From Armatimonadota bacterium (lineage in GTDB: Bacteria; Armatimonadota; Armatimonadia; Armatimonadales; Capsulimonadaceae), in the NCBI GenBank assembly GCA_025354405.1, contig JANXMY010000172.1, positions 1 to 36,425 on the forward strand: a stretch of DNA of 36,425 bases. The letters are read 5' to 3'. This document shows positions 7,871-15,133 of the stretch, piece after piece (the stretch's first letter is position 1; the number at the start of each line of letters is the position of its first letter). A program made the position numbers and the translations under genes. The notes beneath the pieces were generated by a model. That model had not been told where the DNA came from. It saw nothing but the letters and a program-made list of their open reading frames with translations, and ran no database searches.

Positions 7871-8028
7871 CTGATGTTAGCAGGGAGGACGTGAAAGAGC
7901 AGGGCGTGGACCGGGCAAGATAGGGACAGGGCAAGACGTGGGAGTAAACTCCTACGCTTCTTTGCCTCATGCTTCTCCGGCTCACGCTCTTGGCCGGGAC
8001 TGACTCGAGAAACCCTGCGTAACGTCAG
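7871..8028 (+). mobile_element. Second MITE-like element with terminal inverted repeats
   Basis: The left end CTGATGTTAGCAGGGA and the inverted right end CTGACGTTACGCAGGGTT match at 15 of about 16 positions. The ends also resemble those of the element at 17844-18065, where CACTGATGTTAC corresponds to CTGATGTTA, so the two may be mobilised by related transposases. A perfect internal palindrome GGGAGTaaACTCC with extended flanks lies at 7937-7956. There is no ORF of note inside 158 bp. Its right end abuts a Pho-box-like array beginning at 8032. The rest of the 405-bp gap between the GlpD-like gene and the methyltransferase (7780-7870 and 8073-8184) shows no gene. Confidence 0.75.
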
Positions 8029-8031
8029 CAT

Positions 8032-8072
8032 CTTAACTCAAACTTAATCTTCGCTTAACGCCCGCTTAATCT
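8032..8072 (+). promoter_or_regulatory. Second Pho-box-like operator: four CTTAAY repeats at 11-bp period
   Basis: CTTAACTC, CTTAATCT, CTTAACGC and CTTAATCT begin at 8032, 8043, 8054 and 8065, again an exact 11-bp period with the CTTAAY core intact four times. The array starts four bases after the MITE at 7871-8028 and lies 115 bp upstream of the methyltransferase start at 8185. No good -10 sits at the spacing seen in the first array; CAGAAT at 8081-8086 is a weak candidate. It may act on the methyltransferase, or the MITE may have separated it from an original target. Confidence 0.75.
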
Positions 8073-8184
8073 GGCTGAACCAGAATGAGGAAGATGGAAG
8101 AGGTTGAAAGACCTCCCATTGCTCATCTCCTTCACTCTGGCTGTGGCTCCCGCCGCAGCCTCTTTTTTCGGGTACAATGGCCCC

Positions 8185-8958
8185 ATGCCCGCAGAAGACA
8201 TTGTTGAAGAAGATCCCATTGCAGATACCTATTTGGAGGGCTTTATTTCCGTCAGCTCTGCCCTCGAGGGAGGAAGGCGCGATGTCTATTCTCTTCAAAT
8301 ACGCACGGGAAAAGTGGATGGGCAGACACGTCACTTGGAGAATCTCGCACGCAAAGCGCAGATCTCTATGGAGAGGGTTTCAGGAGAAGCTATCGACGCA
8401 CTCGCCGGTGGACGGACACACGGGGGGGTGCTGGCCCGGGTCGGCCCGTATCGATTTGCCGAGATTGACAGCCTGACGGAAGGCAAAAAATCTCCGTTTA
8501 TCGCCATGATCGACGGCGTAGAAGACCCTTTCAACTTCGGGGCCTCCGTCCGCGCCCTCTACGCCGCCGGAGCCGACGGCCTGGTTCTGCGCCCGCGCAA
8601 CTGGCTTTCTGCAGCGGGAGTCGTAGCCCGTGCTTCCGCCGGAGCCTCAGAGCTGATCCCAACAGCCCTCTGCGAGACCGCCGCTGAGGCAGCAGCGCAC
8701 TTTCGCTGCCAGGGGCTTGCCGTCGCCTGTGCGACCGACGCGCGCAGCAGTACATCCCTCTACGACGCTGACCTGACAAAGCCCCTCTTTCTGCTGATCG
8801 GGGGCGAAAAGCGCGGAGTGACACGATCGTTTTCGGACGGTGCCGACCTGAAGCTATGTATTCCCTACGGCCGCCCCATGCCGCACTCTCTGGGGACAGC
8901 CTCAGCAGCCGCAATCATCGCATTTGAAGTCATGCGTCAGCGCAGCTTGAAATCTTAG
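8185..8958 (+). CDS. SpoU/TrmH-family RNA 2'-O-ribose methyltransferase
   Basis: A 257-residue SPOUT methyltransferase, probably 2'-O-methylating a ribose in rRNA or tRNA with S-adenosylmethionine. An N-terminal substrate-binding-like segment of about 100 residues (LEGFISVSSALEGGRRDVY) precedes the knotted domain. That domain shows motif 1 (GVEDPFNFGASVRALYAAG), motif 2 (LIGGEKRGVTRS) and motif 3 (IPYGRPMPHSLGTASAAAI). Motif 3 has SLGTASA where most relatives have SLNVSxA, so the usual Asn is replaced. The ATG at 8185 is preferred. The same frame from a TTG at 8104 would add a signal-peptide-like stretch that makes no sense for a cytosolic enzyme. TACAAT at 8173-8178, 6 nt before this ATG, suggests a leaderless transcript. 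The stop overlaps the convergent MoxR stop by four bases. The target nucleotide is unknown. Confidence 0.88.
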   Translation: MPAEDIVEEDPIADTYLEGFISVSSALEGGRRDVYSLQIRTGKVDGQTRHLENLARKAQISMERVSGEAIDALAGGRTHGGVLARVGPYRFAEIDSLTEGKKSPFIAMIDGVEDPFNFGASVRALYAAGADGLVLRPRNWLSAAGVVARASAGASELIPTALCETAAEAAAHFRCQGLAVACATDARSSTSLYDADLTKPLFLLIGGEKRGVTRSFSDGADLKLCIPYGRPMPHSLGTASAAAIIAFEVMRQRSLKS

Positions 8959-9962
8959 ACCCCGATCCCGGCGGTCGCTCCGGAGGATAGCCGGGTGAGG
9001 ACATCCCGCACGATGGCATCCGCGCCGACCCCTTCTGCTTCACCCTCAAAATTCAAGATCAGGCGATGGCGCAGAGCCGCCGGAGCGACCGATGTAATAT
9101 CGTCATAGGCGACATTGTAGCGGCCATCGAGCAGGGCACGGATCTTAGCCGCCAGCACCAGGGCCTGCGCCCCGCGCGGGGAAGCCCCGAAGCGGACGAA
9201 CTGGTTGACCATCGGAGTTGCGACTTCGGAACGGGGGTGCGTAGCAAGGATAACCCGCACCGCGAAATCGCGGACATGGGAGGCGATCGGCACTTCGCGG
9301 GCGACCTGACGCATTGCCAGAATCTGCGGCCCGTCCAGCACTTTTTCCACCTGGACCGACTCTGCTCCGGTGGTCCGTTCCACGATCGCCGACAGCTCAG
9401 CCAGGGTTGGCGAGGGCACGATTAACTTAAACAAAAAACGGTCCAGCTGGGCTTCCGGCAGCGGGTAGGTGCCTTCCATTTCAATCGGATTCTGGGTCGC
9501 CAGCACGAAAAATGGCTCTTCCAGCCGGTACTGCTTGCCGGAGACAGTCACGGAGTGCTCCTGCATCGCTTCCAGCATCGCCGATTGCGTTTTGGGAGTC
9601 GCTCGGTTGATCTCATCTGCCAGCACGATATTCGCAAAGACCGGCCCTGGCTGGAACTGAAAAATCTTCCGGCCCGATGCATCTTCCATCAGGATGTTGG
9701 TCCCGGTGATATCGGCAGGCATCAGGTCCGGGGTGAACTGCACTCGGTTGAAATTTAAATCCAGCACCTGCGACAGAGTCCGTACGAGCAGCGTTTTGCC
9801 CAGCCCCGGCACCCCTTCCAGCAGCGTATGTCCGCCGGACAGCAGGCAGATCAGTACCCCGTCCACAATATCGGTCTGCCCGACGATGACCTTTCCGACC
9901 TCGGCCCGGACGCGGGCGAAATCTGTCTTGAACTGCCCAATAGTCGCTTCATTGATTTCCAT
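8955..9962 (-). CDS. MoxR-family AAA+ ATPase
   Basis: A 335-residue AAA+ protein of the MoxR group, which usually acts as a chaperone-like remodeller of VWA-domain partners. Walker A is EGVPGLGKT near residue 49 and Walker B is IVLADEINRA near residue 112. These are followed by the MoxR signature ATQNPIEMEGTYPLPEAQLD and DRFLFK containing an arginine finger. The C-terminal lid includes RFGASPRGAQALVLAAK. The start at 9962 gives MEINEATIGQF, matching the family N-terminus. The longer frame to 10049 lacks support. The usual partners (DUF58 and VWA genes) are not encoded on either side: downstream is a convergent methyltransferase and upstream a divergent secreted protein. This is therefore an isolated moxR copy or its partners are elsewhere. 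Confidence 0.93.
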   Translation of the reverse strand: MEINEATIGQFKTDFARVRAEVGKVIVGQTDIVDGVLICLLSGGHTLLEGVPGLGKTLLVRTLSQVLDLNFNRVQFTPDLMPADITGTNILMEDASGRKIFQFQPGPVFANIVLADEINRATPKTQSAMLEAMQEHSVTVSGKQYRLEEPFFVLATQNPIEMEGTYPLPEAQLDRFLFKLIVPSPTLAELSAIVERTTGAESVQVEKVLDGPQILAMRQVAREVPIASHVRDFAVRVILATHPRSEVATPMVNQFVRFGASPRGAQALVLAAKIRALLDGRYNVAYDDITSVAPAALRHRLILNFEGEAEGVGADAIVRDVLTRLSSGATAGIGV

Positions 9963-10073
9963 GATTTTAAGTTCGCGACCGCCGCATGAAATCCTTCTCA
10001 AATGCACTTCGTCCAGGGAGGAACAACCGAAGTGTCTGGTGAAAAGCACTGCAAGTCAAGTAAGGAGGGGAAG

Positions 10074-10607
10074 ATGATGTACTACTCTTCTCTCAAAATA
10101 TCTCCGCTGCGAACATCTTTTCTAAAAACAGCGCTGATGCTGTCTCTAAGCACGATCGCTATCCCTGCAATAGCCTCAGCCGCTGATGTGCAAAAAACGC
10201 TGCAGGGTTATTACGCCGCGCGTGACACCGCGTTTGTGTCGAAGAACGTCGAGATTGTTCTGGCACATTACGCCCCAGATTTCACGGGGATCAGCGATGC
10301 CGGCAAGTCGCACGATCTGAAAGAAGAGCGGGCGGACTATCTTAAGACATTCGCTCTTCCGGCAAAATCCGCCATCACCCAATCTACCATTGAAAAACTG
10401 GCTCTGGGCAAGAGTGGGACTGAAGCAGTGGCGACGCTGCATAAACACGCCATTCTGCTGTTCTCCGACCCGCAGACAGGACGCAACAGCGTCCTCGTAC
10501 TCGATGGCAGGGTTCAGGACACATGGACCAAACGCCCCGCGGGCTGGCAGCTCACGCACGAAGTCTCTTCGGTCATCACCGCCACCATGAACGGAAAGCC
10601 GCTCTGA
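10074..10607 (+). CDS. Secreted SnoaL/DUF4440-type NTF2-like protein
   Basis: A 177-residue protein with a Sec signal peptide (basic start, hydrophobic FLKTALMLSLSTIAIPAIA, and an ASA|AD cleavage site near residue 36). The mature part begins VQKTLQGYYAARDTAFVSKN, typical of DUF4440/SnoaL-like NTF2 folds. It also has the strand pattern AVATLHKHAILLF...VLDGRVQDTWTKRPAGWQLTHEV, including the usual D.W.K...GW.L segment. NTF2-like folds bind small ligands or act as association modules, and no catalytic function can be assigned. AAGGAGG at 10062-10068 lies 5 nt before the ATG at 10074, a strong ribosome site that fixes the start. It is divergent from the MoxR gene with 111 bp between starts. A second in-frame ATG follows immediately at 10077. 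Confidence 0.82.
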   Translation: MMYYSSLKISPLRTSFLKTALMLSLSTIAIPAIASAADVQKTLQGYYAARDTAFVSKNVEIVLAHYAPDFTGISDAGKSHDLKEERADYLKTFALPAKSAITQSTIEKLALGKSGTEAVATLHKHAILLFSDPQTGRNSVLVLDGRVQDTWTKRPAGWQLTHEVSSVITATMNGKPL

Positions 10608-10630
10608 AAAATTTCTTTACAGTAGTACAG

Positions 10631-10657
10631 TTACCCTGGTAAAACTTGTGGTACAAT
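10631..10657 (+). promoter_or_regulatory. Promoter with overlapping palindrome before the 79-residue gene
   Basis: TACAAT at 10652-10657 is a good -10 element. In the -35 position lies a perfect palindrome TTACC-CT-GGTAA (10631-10642), which could be an operator for a dimeric regulator competing with RNA polymerase. The leader to the ATG at 10748 is about 85 nt. Confidence 0.5.
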
Positions 10658-10747
10658 TAAGACGTCGCACGCAACATCATTATTCCTATTCTATCCTTCA
10701 AGGCCCCACGTTGTTTCAGGCAGTAGTATTAGAAGGAGACTGTTCGA

Positions 10748-10987
10748 ATGGTAAGTTACGTAGTGTACGACACGCTTCTCGGCGAGGACCTCACCCGGCG
10801 ACGCAAAATCCGTGTGGATAAGCATCCGAGCCTGGAAGCAGCAAAGCAAAGCGCACAGCTGCGCTATATCCGTTTTGCCCGTGGCCCCCTACCGGAAAAT
10901 ACCGGCAAAGTCGAATGTATCACAGTTGAGACCCAAGATGGCCAGATCGTTTACGAACTGCCCGAAACCGCCACTTCTACCAGTTGA
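10748..10987 (+). CDS. Small conserved-looking protein of unknown function (79 aa)
   Basis: No family was recognised. The protein is soluble, basic at the start (TRRRKIRVDKHPSLEAAKQSAQLRYIRFARG) and acidic at the end (VECITVETQDGQIVYELPE), consistent with a small alpha/beta fold. It has no Cys pair, signal peptide or membrane segment. The evidence for a real gene is good: GAAGGAG at 10732-10738 precedes the ATG by 9 nt, a -10 box and palindrome lie upstream (10631-10657), and a strong terminator follows 27 bp after the stop. It is thus an independently controlled single-gene unit. The C-terminal strand-like segments could bind a partner, but that is speculation. Confidence 0.78.
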   Translation: MVSYVVYDTLLGEDLTRRRKIRVDKHPSLEAAKQSAQLRYIRFARGPLPENTGKVECITVETQDGQIVYELPETATSTS

Positions 10988-11013
10988 TGGCTTGTAAGAA
11001 ATACTTAGATCTG

Positions 11014-11048
11014 ACCCACTGCGAACTATAGGCAGTGGGTGATTTTTT
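11014..11048 (+). terminator. Rho-independent terminator after the 79-residue gene
   Basis: A 9-bp perfect stem ACCCACTGC / GCAGTGGGT (11014-11022 and 11032-11040) is followed by GA and six T residues (11043-11048). Confidence 0.93.
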
Positions 11049-11116
11049 GTCTGCCCTCGAAACCCCCAAGGCCACCGATGAGGGCGGTGCGCTCGGGAGC
11101 CCGCAGTATTGCCTGT

Positions 11117-11258
11117 GCAGGGGCAGGGCTTGCCCCCGCCCTCTGATATTCCCTGAACCGCCCTCTGACGTTTCCTGATACGTTGACAACGAAGGCGCGA
11201 AAAGAAGGGCAAAAAAAACAGGGCAAAAAAACAGGGCGGGGGCAAGCCCCGCCCCTAC
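11117..11258 (+). repeat. Inverted-repeat element with GGGGCTTGCCCC-type ends
   Basis: The left arm (11117-11141, GCAGGGGCAGGGCTTGCCCC and onward) is repeated in inverted form at 11234-11258, with about 23 of 25 positions matching. Motifs of this kind are widespread dispersed repeats in GC-rich bacteria and cyanobacteria. Inside are an imperfect tandem pair of 22-bp units beginning CCGCCCTCTGA (11136-11157 and 11158-11179) and a run of GGGCAAAAAA-type units (about 11207-11233). There is no ORF. The repeat fills most of the gap between the terminator and the sthA stop, and as RNA it would form a long hairpin that could stabilise or end the sthA transcript. Confidence 0.7.
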
Positions 11259-11281
11259 GTCGATACTTTTTGCAAGAAGCG

Positions 11282-12730
11282 TTAAGCTGCCATCTTTTCA
11301 TAGGCCGTTTCAGGAACTTCGTCATAGCCACCGTTCCAGAGCAGGCGCAGCTTGTTGGAGCCGTTCAGCGCCGCGACTTTGTAGCACTCGGCCAGGGTCG
11401 GATAGTTAAAGACATTGTTAATAAAGTAGTCCACAGTACCCTTGAAGGCCATCACGGCCTGACCGATATGGATCAGCTCGGTCGCACCGGTGCCGATAGC
11501 GTGGACACCGAGGATCTGGCGGGTTTCCTCATGGATCAGCAGCTTAAGCATACCTACCTCGTCGCCGAGGAGCTGGCCACGGGCGATCTCCCGGTACTGG
11601 GCCACACCGGCTTCATAGGGAATACCATCGGCGGTGAGCTGAGCTTCGGTTTTACCGACCATCGAAATCTCAGGGATTGAGTAAATACCAAGCGGGAAAA
11701 GCTCCGGGATTGAAGTGGTCGGCTCACCGTAGGCATGGCAGGAAGCCCGCCGGCCCTGCTCCATAGAAGTCGAGGCCAGAGCGGGGAAGCCGACGACATC
11801 CCCCACCGCGTAGATGTGCGGAACAGTGGTCTGATAGTTTTCGTTGACTTTTAAGCGCCCCCGATTATCGGGGACGATACCCACGGTTTCCAGGCCCAGC
11901 CGCTCCGTTGTCCCCTGACGCCCGATACAGTAGAGTAAAGTCTCTGCCCGCAGGTGCTTGCCCGACTGCAGCGTCGCCTGTACCAGACCATCAGGCAGGA
12001 CGAGGATCTCATCCACGCGTTCCCCGAGCCGCAGGGTCACACCCATCGCCCGCATCCGGTACTGCAGGGCCTCGCTAATCTCCGAATCCACAAAGTCGAG
12101 CAGCGAAGGCCGGGCTTCGGTCAAAATCACGCGCACGCCCAGAGTCGCCATCATGCAGGCGTACTCTGTGCCGATGACGCCCCCGCCGACGATGATCATG
12201 CTTTTGGGCAGTGTGGGCAGCTCCAGCAGGTTATCGCTGTCCAGCACTTTGAACCGATCAAACGTCACGTTGGGTGGCCGGGCCGGAACGGTGCCGGTAG
12301 CGATGACGAAATGGTCGGCACTGAGGCTCTCTGAAGAATACTCGTGCGAAATACTGAGGGTATGCGGGTCCTCAAATCTGGCCTCACCGCACAGAATATC
12401 CACCTCATTCCGGATCATGTGCTCGCGTATGACTTCCATTTCGGTGCGAATGACCTGCTGACCGCGTGCGATAAGATCTTCGATAGTGATCTCGGCAGGC
12501 TTGCCGCGCCCGTCCTGCTTGCCGTAGAAGCCGCGCTGCTGAATCCCCGACAAATGCAGCACCGCCTCGCGCAGGGCTTTGCTGGGAATAGTGCCCGTAT
12601 GTGTGCAGACGCCGCCAAGAATTCGGTTTCGCTCGACCAGTGCCACGCTCTTGCCGAGCTTGGCGGCCTGAATGGCGGCTTTCTGTCCCGCCGGTCCGCT
12701 CCCGATGACGACCATATCTACATGCTTCAT
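11282..12730 (-). CDS. sthA: Soluble NAD(P)(+) transhydrogenase (Si-specific)
   Basis: A 482-residue flavoprotein disulfide-reductase-fold enzyme that transfers hydride between NADPH and NAD+, balancing the two cofactor pools in the cytoplasm. The FAD site is MVVIGSGPAGQKAA at the N-terminus. The former redox motif reads GGVCTHTGTIPSKAL, with Cys42 present but Thr47 in place of the second Cys. This is diagnostic of SthA rather than lipoamide dehydrogenase. The C-terminus has FNYPTLAECYKVAALNG, again the SthA form, where lipoamide dehydrogenases have HPT. A second GxGxxG (IIVGGGVIGTEYA) binds NAD(P). The ATG at 12730 has an AGGGA element upstream; a TTG at 12745 is the alternative. The gene has its own promoter and a leader of about 167 nt with an intrinsic terminator, so transcription attenuation is likely. 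Confidence 0.93.
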   Translation of the reverse strand: MKHVDMVVIGSGPAGQKAAIQAAKLGKSVALVERNRILGGVCTHTGTIPSKALREAVLHLSGIQQRGFYGKQDGRGKPAEITIEDLIARGQQVIRTEMEVIREHMIRNEVDILCGEARFEDPHTLSISHEYSSESLSADHFVIATGTVPARPPNVTFDRFKVLDSDNLLELPTLPKSMIIVGGGVIGTEYACMMATLGVRVILTEARPSLLDFVDSEISEALQYRMRAMGVTLRLGERVDEILVLPDGLVQATLQSGKHLRAETLLYCIGRQGTTERLGLETVGIVPDNRGRLKVNENYQTTVPHIYAVGDVVGFPALASTSMEQGRRASCHAYGEPTTSIPELFPLGIYSIPEISMVGKTEAQLTADGIPYEAGVAQYREIARGQLLGDEVGMLKLLIHEETRQILGVHAIGTGATELIHIGQAVMAFKGTVDYFINNVFNYPTLAECYKVAALNGSNKLRLLWNGGYDEVPETAYEKMAA

Positions 12731-12801
12731 AGTTATCCCTGCCAATTAGTGTTCTCTGTCTTATCCTCGGAGAAATACCTGGACTTCTCCAGTGTAGACA
12801 G

Positions 12802-12859
12802 AAAAAAGACGTCTTACCCTCTCATTCGCCCGAATTGCGGGTCGAAGAAAGGAGACGTC
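12802..12859 (-). terminator. Intrinsic terminator (attenuator candidate) in the sthA leader
   Basis: On the minus strand, GACGTC (12859-12854) pairs with GACGTC (12813-12808), and a run of six T residues (12807-12802) follows. Inside, CCTTTC pairs with GAGAGG and CCCG with CGGG, giving a long, nearly continuous hairpin. It lies downstream of the sthA promoter but 72 nt before its ATG. After it, GGAGAA/TTCTCC nested in TCTGTC/GACAGA can form another structure. A terminator inside a leader implies conditional read-through. I do not recognise a known riboswitch consensus here. Confidence 0.75.
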
Positions 12860-12903
12860 ATTGCCTCAGCAGTATCCTTGAAAACTCTCCGTGGAGTGCT
12901 TAT

Positions 12904-12933
12904 ATCATATCACACTGGGACATTTAATGTCAA
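12904..12933 (-). promoter_or_regulatory. sigma70-type promoter of sthA
   Basis: On the minus strand the -35 is TTGACA (12933-12928) and the -10 is TATGAT (12909-12904), with an 18-bp spacer. The predicted start is near 12897, giving a leader of about 167 nt that contains the terminator hairpin. Confidence 0.8.
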
Positions 12934-12942
12934 TCCATGATA

Positions 12943-12971
12943 TTGACAATCACGCAAGTAACTGCCATAAT
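12943..12971 (+). promoter_or_regulatory. sigma70-type promoter of the GH99-like gene
   Basis: TTGACA at 12943-12948 and CATAAT at 12966-12971 are separated by exactly 17 bp. The -35 lies back to back with the -35 of the divergent sthA promoter. Together they form the palindrome TGTCAAT-N7-ATTGACA (12928-12948), which may also serve as an operator for both genes. The transcript would start near 12978, about 45 nt before the gene. Confidence 0.82.
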
Positions 12972-13022
12972 CGGTAAAACCGTAATTTGTAGTGGTTGCA
13001 ATGATTGCCACTGCCGAAAGTG

Positions 13023-14885
13023 ATGTTCATGAGAATTCCCCTTCTGACCGCGTTTCTTGTCTTGCTGGCTCTGAGAGCAATTCCCGCCGGGGCACAGTCT
13101 GCGGCATTTCCTCCTCTGCGCCCGCTCGCCCCCGAGACATGGACCGCCACGGATGCCCTGGGACGGACGACGCCGACAAATATCACGGCGCAGCAGCCGC
13201 ACCCGAAGCGTTATGTTGGCATCTTTTACTTTCTCACTCACGGCAGCCGGGCATATTATGACCGCCCGAAGGAGAATCTGGATTATGGGACGTTCGGCGA
13301 CGACCCACGAACTCTCCGTGACAACACGCAGATCATCGCGACAAGCGGCGGAAGTCCCGTCACCAACCCCGGCGCCTGGAAAGACGGCGGAACCTACTGG
13401 TGGGGAGAGCCCGCCGCCGGGTACTTTCTGGCCGACGACCCCTGGGTCGCCCGCAAAAACCTCGCCATGCTGGCCAACGCCGGCGTCGACGTGCTGATTT
13501 TCGATGTGACGAATGCCCCCCAGTATACCACCGCCTATGCCACCGTCCTGGATGCCGCCGAGCAGATGCGCCGCGAGGGCAGCCCAACGCCGCAGTTTAT
13601 GTTCATCACCTACAGCTCCACCGGTCCGGTCGCGAATAGCCTGTTCGATGCCATTTATGCCAAAGGCCGTTACAAGAACTTATGGTTCCTCTGGCAGGGC
13701 AAGCCGCTGATTTTGGGCGACCCGAACGGTTCCAGGCCGAATAAAACACCTCCTCGGCCTGAGGTACAGGATTTTTTCCACTGGCGCTATTCCTGGGCAA
13801 ATACTAACGGTCCCACCAATGACGGCAAAGACGAATGGGAATGGATTGAAACCGGTCACCCGCCAACCTATGGCTGGCACGGAGACCCTAAAATCGCGGA
13901 AGAAGTTCCGGTGACCTTGGGAGGCTGGTCTTCGTCTAATCTGGGCCGCAGCTACGAGGGCGGCCAGCGGACAGGGGGGAAGGAGCCGCCGATTGATGCA
14001 CGGGCGCTGGCAGCGGACACGGATAAAGGCTTGCTCTTTTCCCAGCAGTGGCGAGACGCACTTAAAATCGACCCGGAGTTTGTTTTCGTCACCGGCTGGA
14101 ATGAATGGACCGCCGGACGTCAGTACCAGCCGACCGTCCCCATGCTCGGCCTCGTCACGGGACCGGGTCAGTACTACTTTGTGGACGAATACAACGCTGA
14201 GTTTAGCCGGGATGCCATGCCGATGAAGGATGGGTTCAGCGACAACTATTATCTGCAGCTTGTAGACGGTATCCGGCAATTCAAGGGTGCCTCGCCCCAG
14301 CCAATCGCGCAAGGATTTCATTCACCAAAGACGATGAAGGACTGGAAAGCGATCACTCCCGAATATCTGGATGCCGTCGGCGACACGAAGCATCGCGACT
14401 GGCCCGGCTGGGGCGGAAAGTATTACACAGACACCTCAGGCCGCAACGATATCGTCGCCGCAAAAGTCGCCGCAGACGACCGCAATGTTTATTTCTATGT
14501 CCGCAGTCAGTCTCCACTGACCCCACGCACCGGCCCTCGATGGATGCAGCTCTTAATTGATGCTGATCGCAATCCGAAGACGGGGTGGAACGGATATGAT
14601 TTCGTCATCAACAGCCCGGTGATCAGCGCCAGGGTGACAACGCTCAAACGCTTCTCCGATGGTAAAATATGGCCGGTCTTTTACCGGGTCGTCGGCAATG
14701 AGATGCAGGTCACGATACCCCGTGTCCTGCTGGGTTTAACGGCCAAAAGCCGCACCGATTTTGATTTTCACTGGGTGGATAATGCCCCGGTCGGCGGCGA
14801 CCCAAAGCGTATTGCCGATTGGTGGTATGTCGGCGATAGCGCACCAGATGGACGATTCAACTATCGATATCAAAATGTAAAATAA
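13023..14885 (+). CDS. Secreted GH99/GH71-like glycoside hydrolase with C-terminal CBM9-like domain
   Basis: A 620-residue exported protein. A signal peptide (MRIPLLTAFLVLLALRAIPAGA|QS) leads into a TIM-barrel-like domain. This opens with PKRYVGIFYFLTHGSRAYYD near residue 62 and contains AGVDVLIFDVTNAP. It ends near residue 360 with FVTGWNEWTAGR, the WNEW segment seen at the acid end of GH99/GH71-like and related barrel folds. Residues about 440-612 form a beta-sandwich region (NDIVAAKVAADDRNVYFYV, WMQLLIDADRNPKTGWNGYDFVIN) resembling CBM9/DOMON ligand-binding domains. The catalytic assignment is tentative. The gene is transcribed from the promoter at 12943-12971, with the start at ATG 13023 or 13029 (weak ribosome site). 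It begins a run of glycan genes ending at 21956, and a degraded paralogue lies at 17590-18220. The 248-bp gap to the next gene holds no recognisable feature apart from that gene's ribosome site. Confidence 0.8.
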   Translation: MFMRIPLLTAFLVLLALRAIPAGAQSAAFPPLRPLAPETWTATDALGRTTPTNITAQQPHPKRYVGIFYFLTHGSRAYYDRPKENLDYGTFGDDPRTLRDNTQIIATSGGSPVTNPGAWKDGGTYWWGEPAAGYFLADDPWVARKNLAMLANAGVDVLIFDVTNAPQYTTAYATVLDAAEQMRREGSPTPQFMFITYSSTGPVANSLFDAIYAKGRYKNLWFLWQGKPLILGDPNGSRPNKTPPRPEVQDFFHWRYSWANTNGPTNDGKDEWEWIETGHPPTYGWHGDPKIAEEVPVTLGGWSSSNLGRSYEGGQRTGGKEPPIDARALAADTDKGLLFSQQWRDALKIDPEFVFVTGWNEWTAGRQYQPTVPMLGLVTGPGQYYFVDEYNAEFSRDAMPMKDGFSDNYYLQLVDGIRQFKGASPQPIAQGFHSPKTMKDWKAITPEYLDAVGDTKHRDWPGWGGKYYTDTSGRNDIVAAKVAADDRNVYFYVRSQSPLTPRTGPRWMQLLIDADRNPKTGWNGYDFVINSPVISARVTTLKRFSDGKIWPVFYRVVGNEMQVTIPRVLLGLTAKSRTDFDFHWVDNAPVGGDPKRIADWWYVGDSAPDGRFNYRYQNVK

Positions 14886-15133
14886 ACGATGTCGCTCCGA
14901 AAACCGTTCCGTGGCCCTCTGCTTTCTGGGAGCAGGCAAGGGGGGACAGATCTCAGGTAAAATGGGGAGAGCACTGATGCGATATTCACAAAAGTGTTCG
15001 CTTTCACGGGGCGACCCCAAATTTGGCTTCCGCCGCAGTGTCTGCAGGGGCGGATTATGCGGCATTTTGATCGCAAAGATAGCCAGCAGTTTAACTGGAA
15101 TTGGTTTGAGTTCACGCACGAAGGAGTACGAAG

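Noticed and set aside
8104-8184. Signal-peptide-like N-terminal extension of the RNA methyltransferase from a TTG codon
   Set aside because: The enzyme family is cytosolic, the TTG lacks a ribosome site, and the ATG at 8185 fits the family start and a -10 box.
12802-12897. Known riboswitch class (TPP, cobalamin, glycine, SAM, fluoride, ZTP, guanidine) in the sthA leader
   Set aside because: I compared the remembered core consensus elements of these classes and found none. Only the terminator-like and hairpin features are supported.
14886-15133. Small ORFs in the gap before the GH127 gene
   Set aside because: The short frames there lack ribosome sites and run into the flanking genes. Only the GH127 ribosome site is supported.
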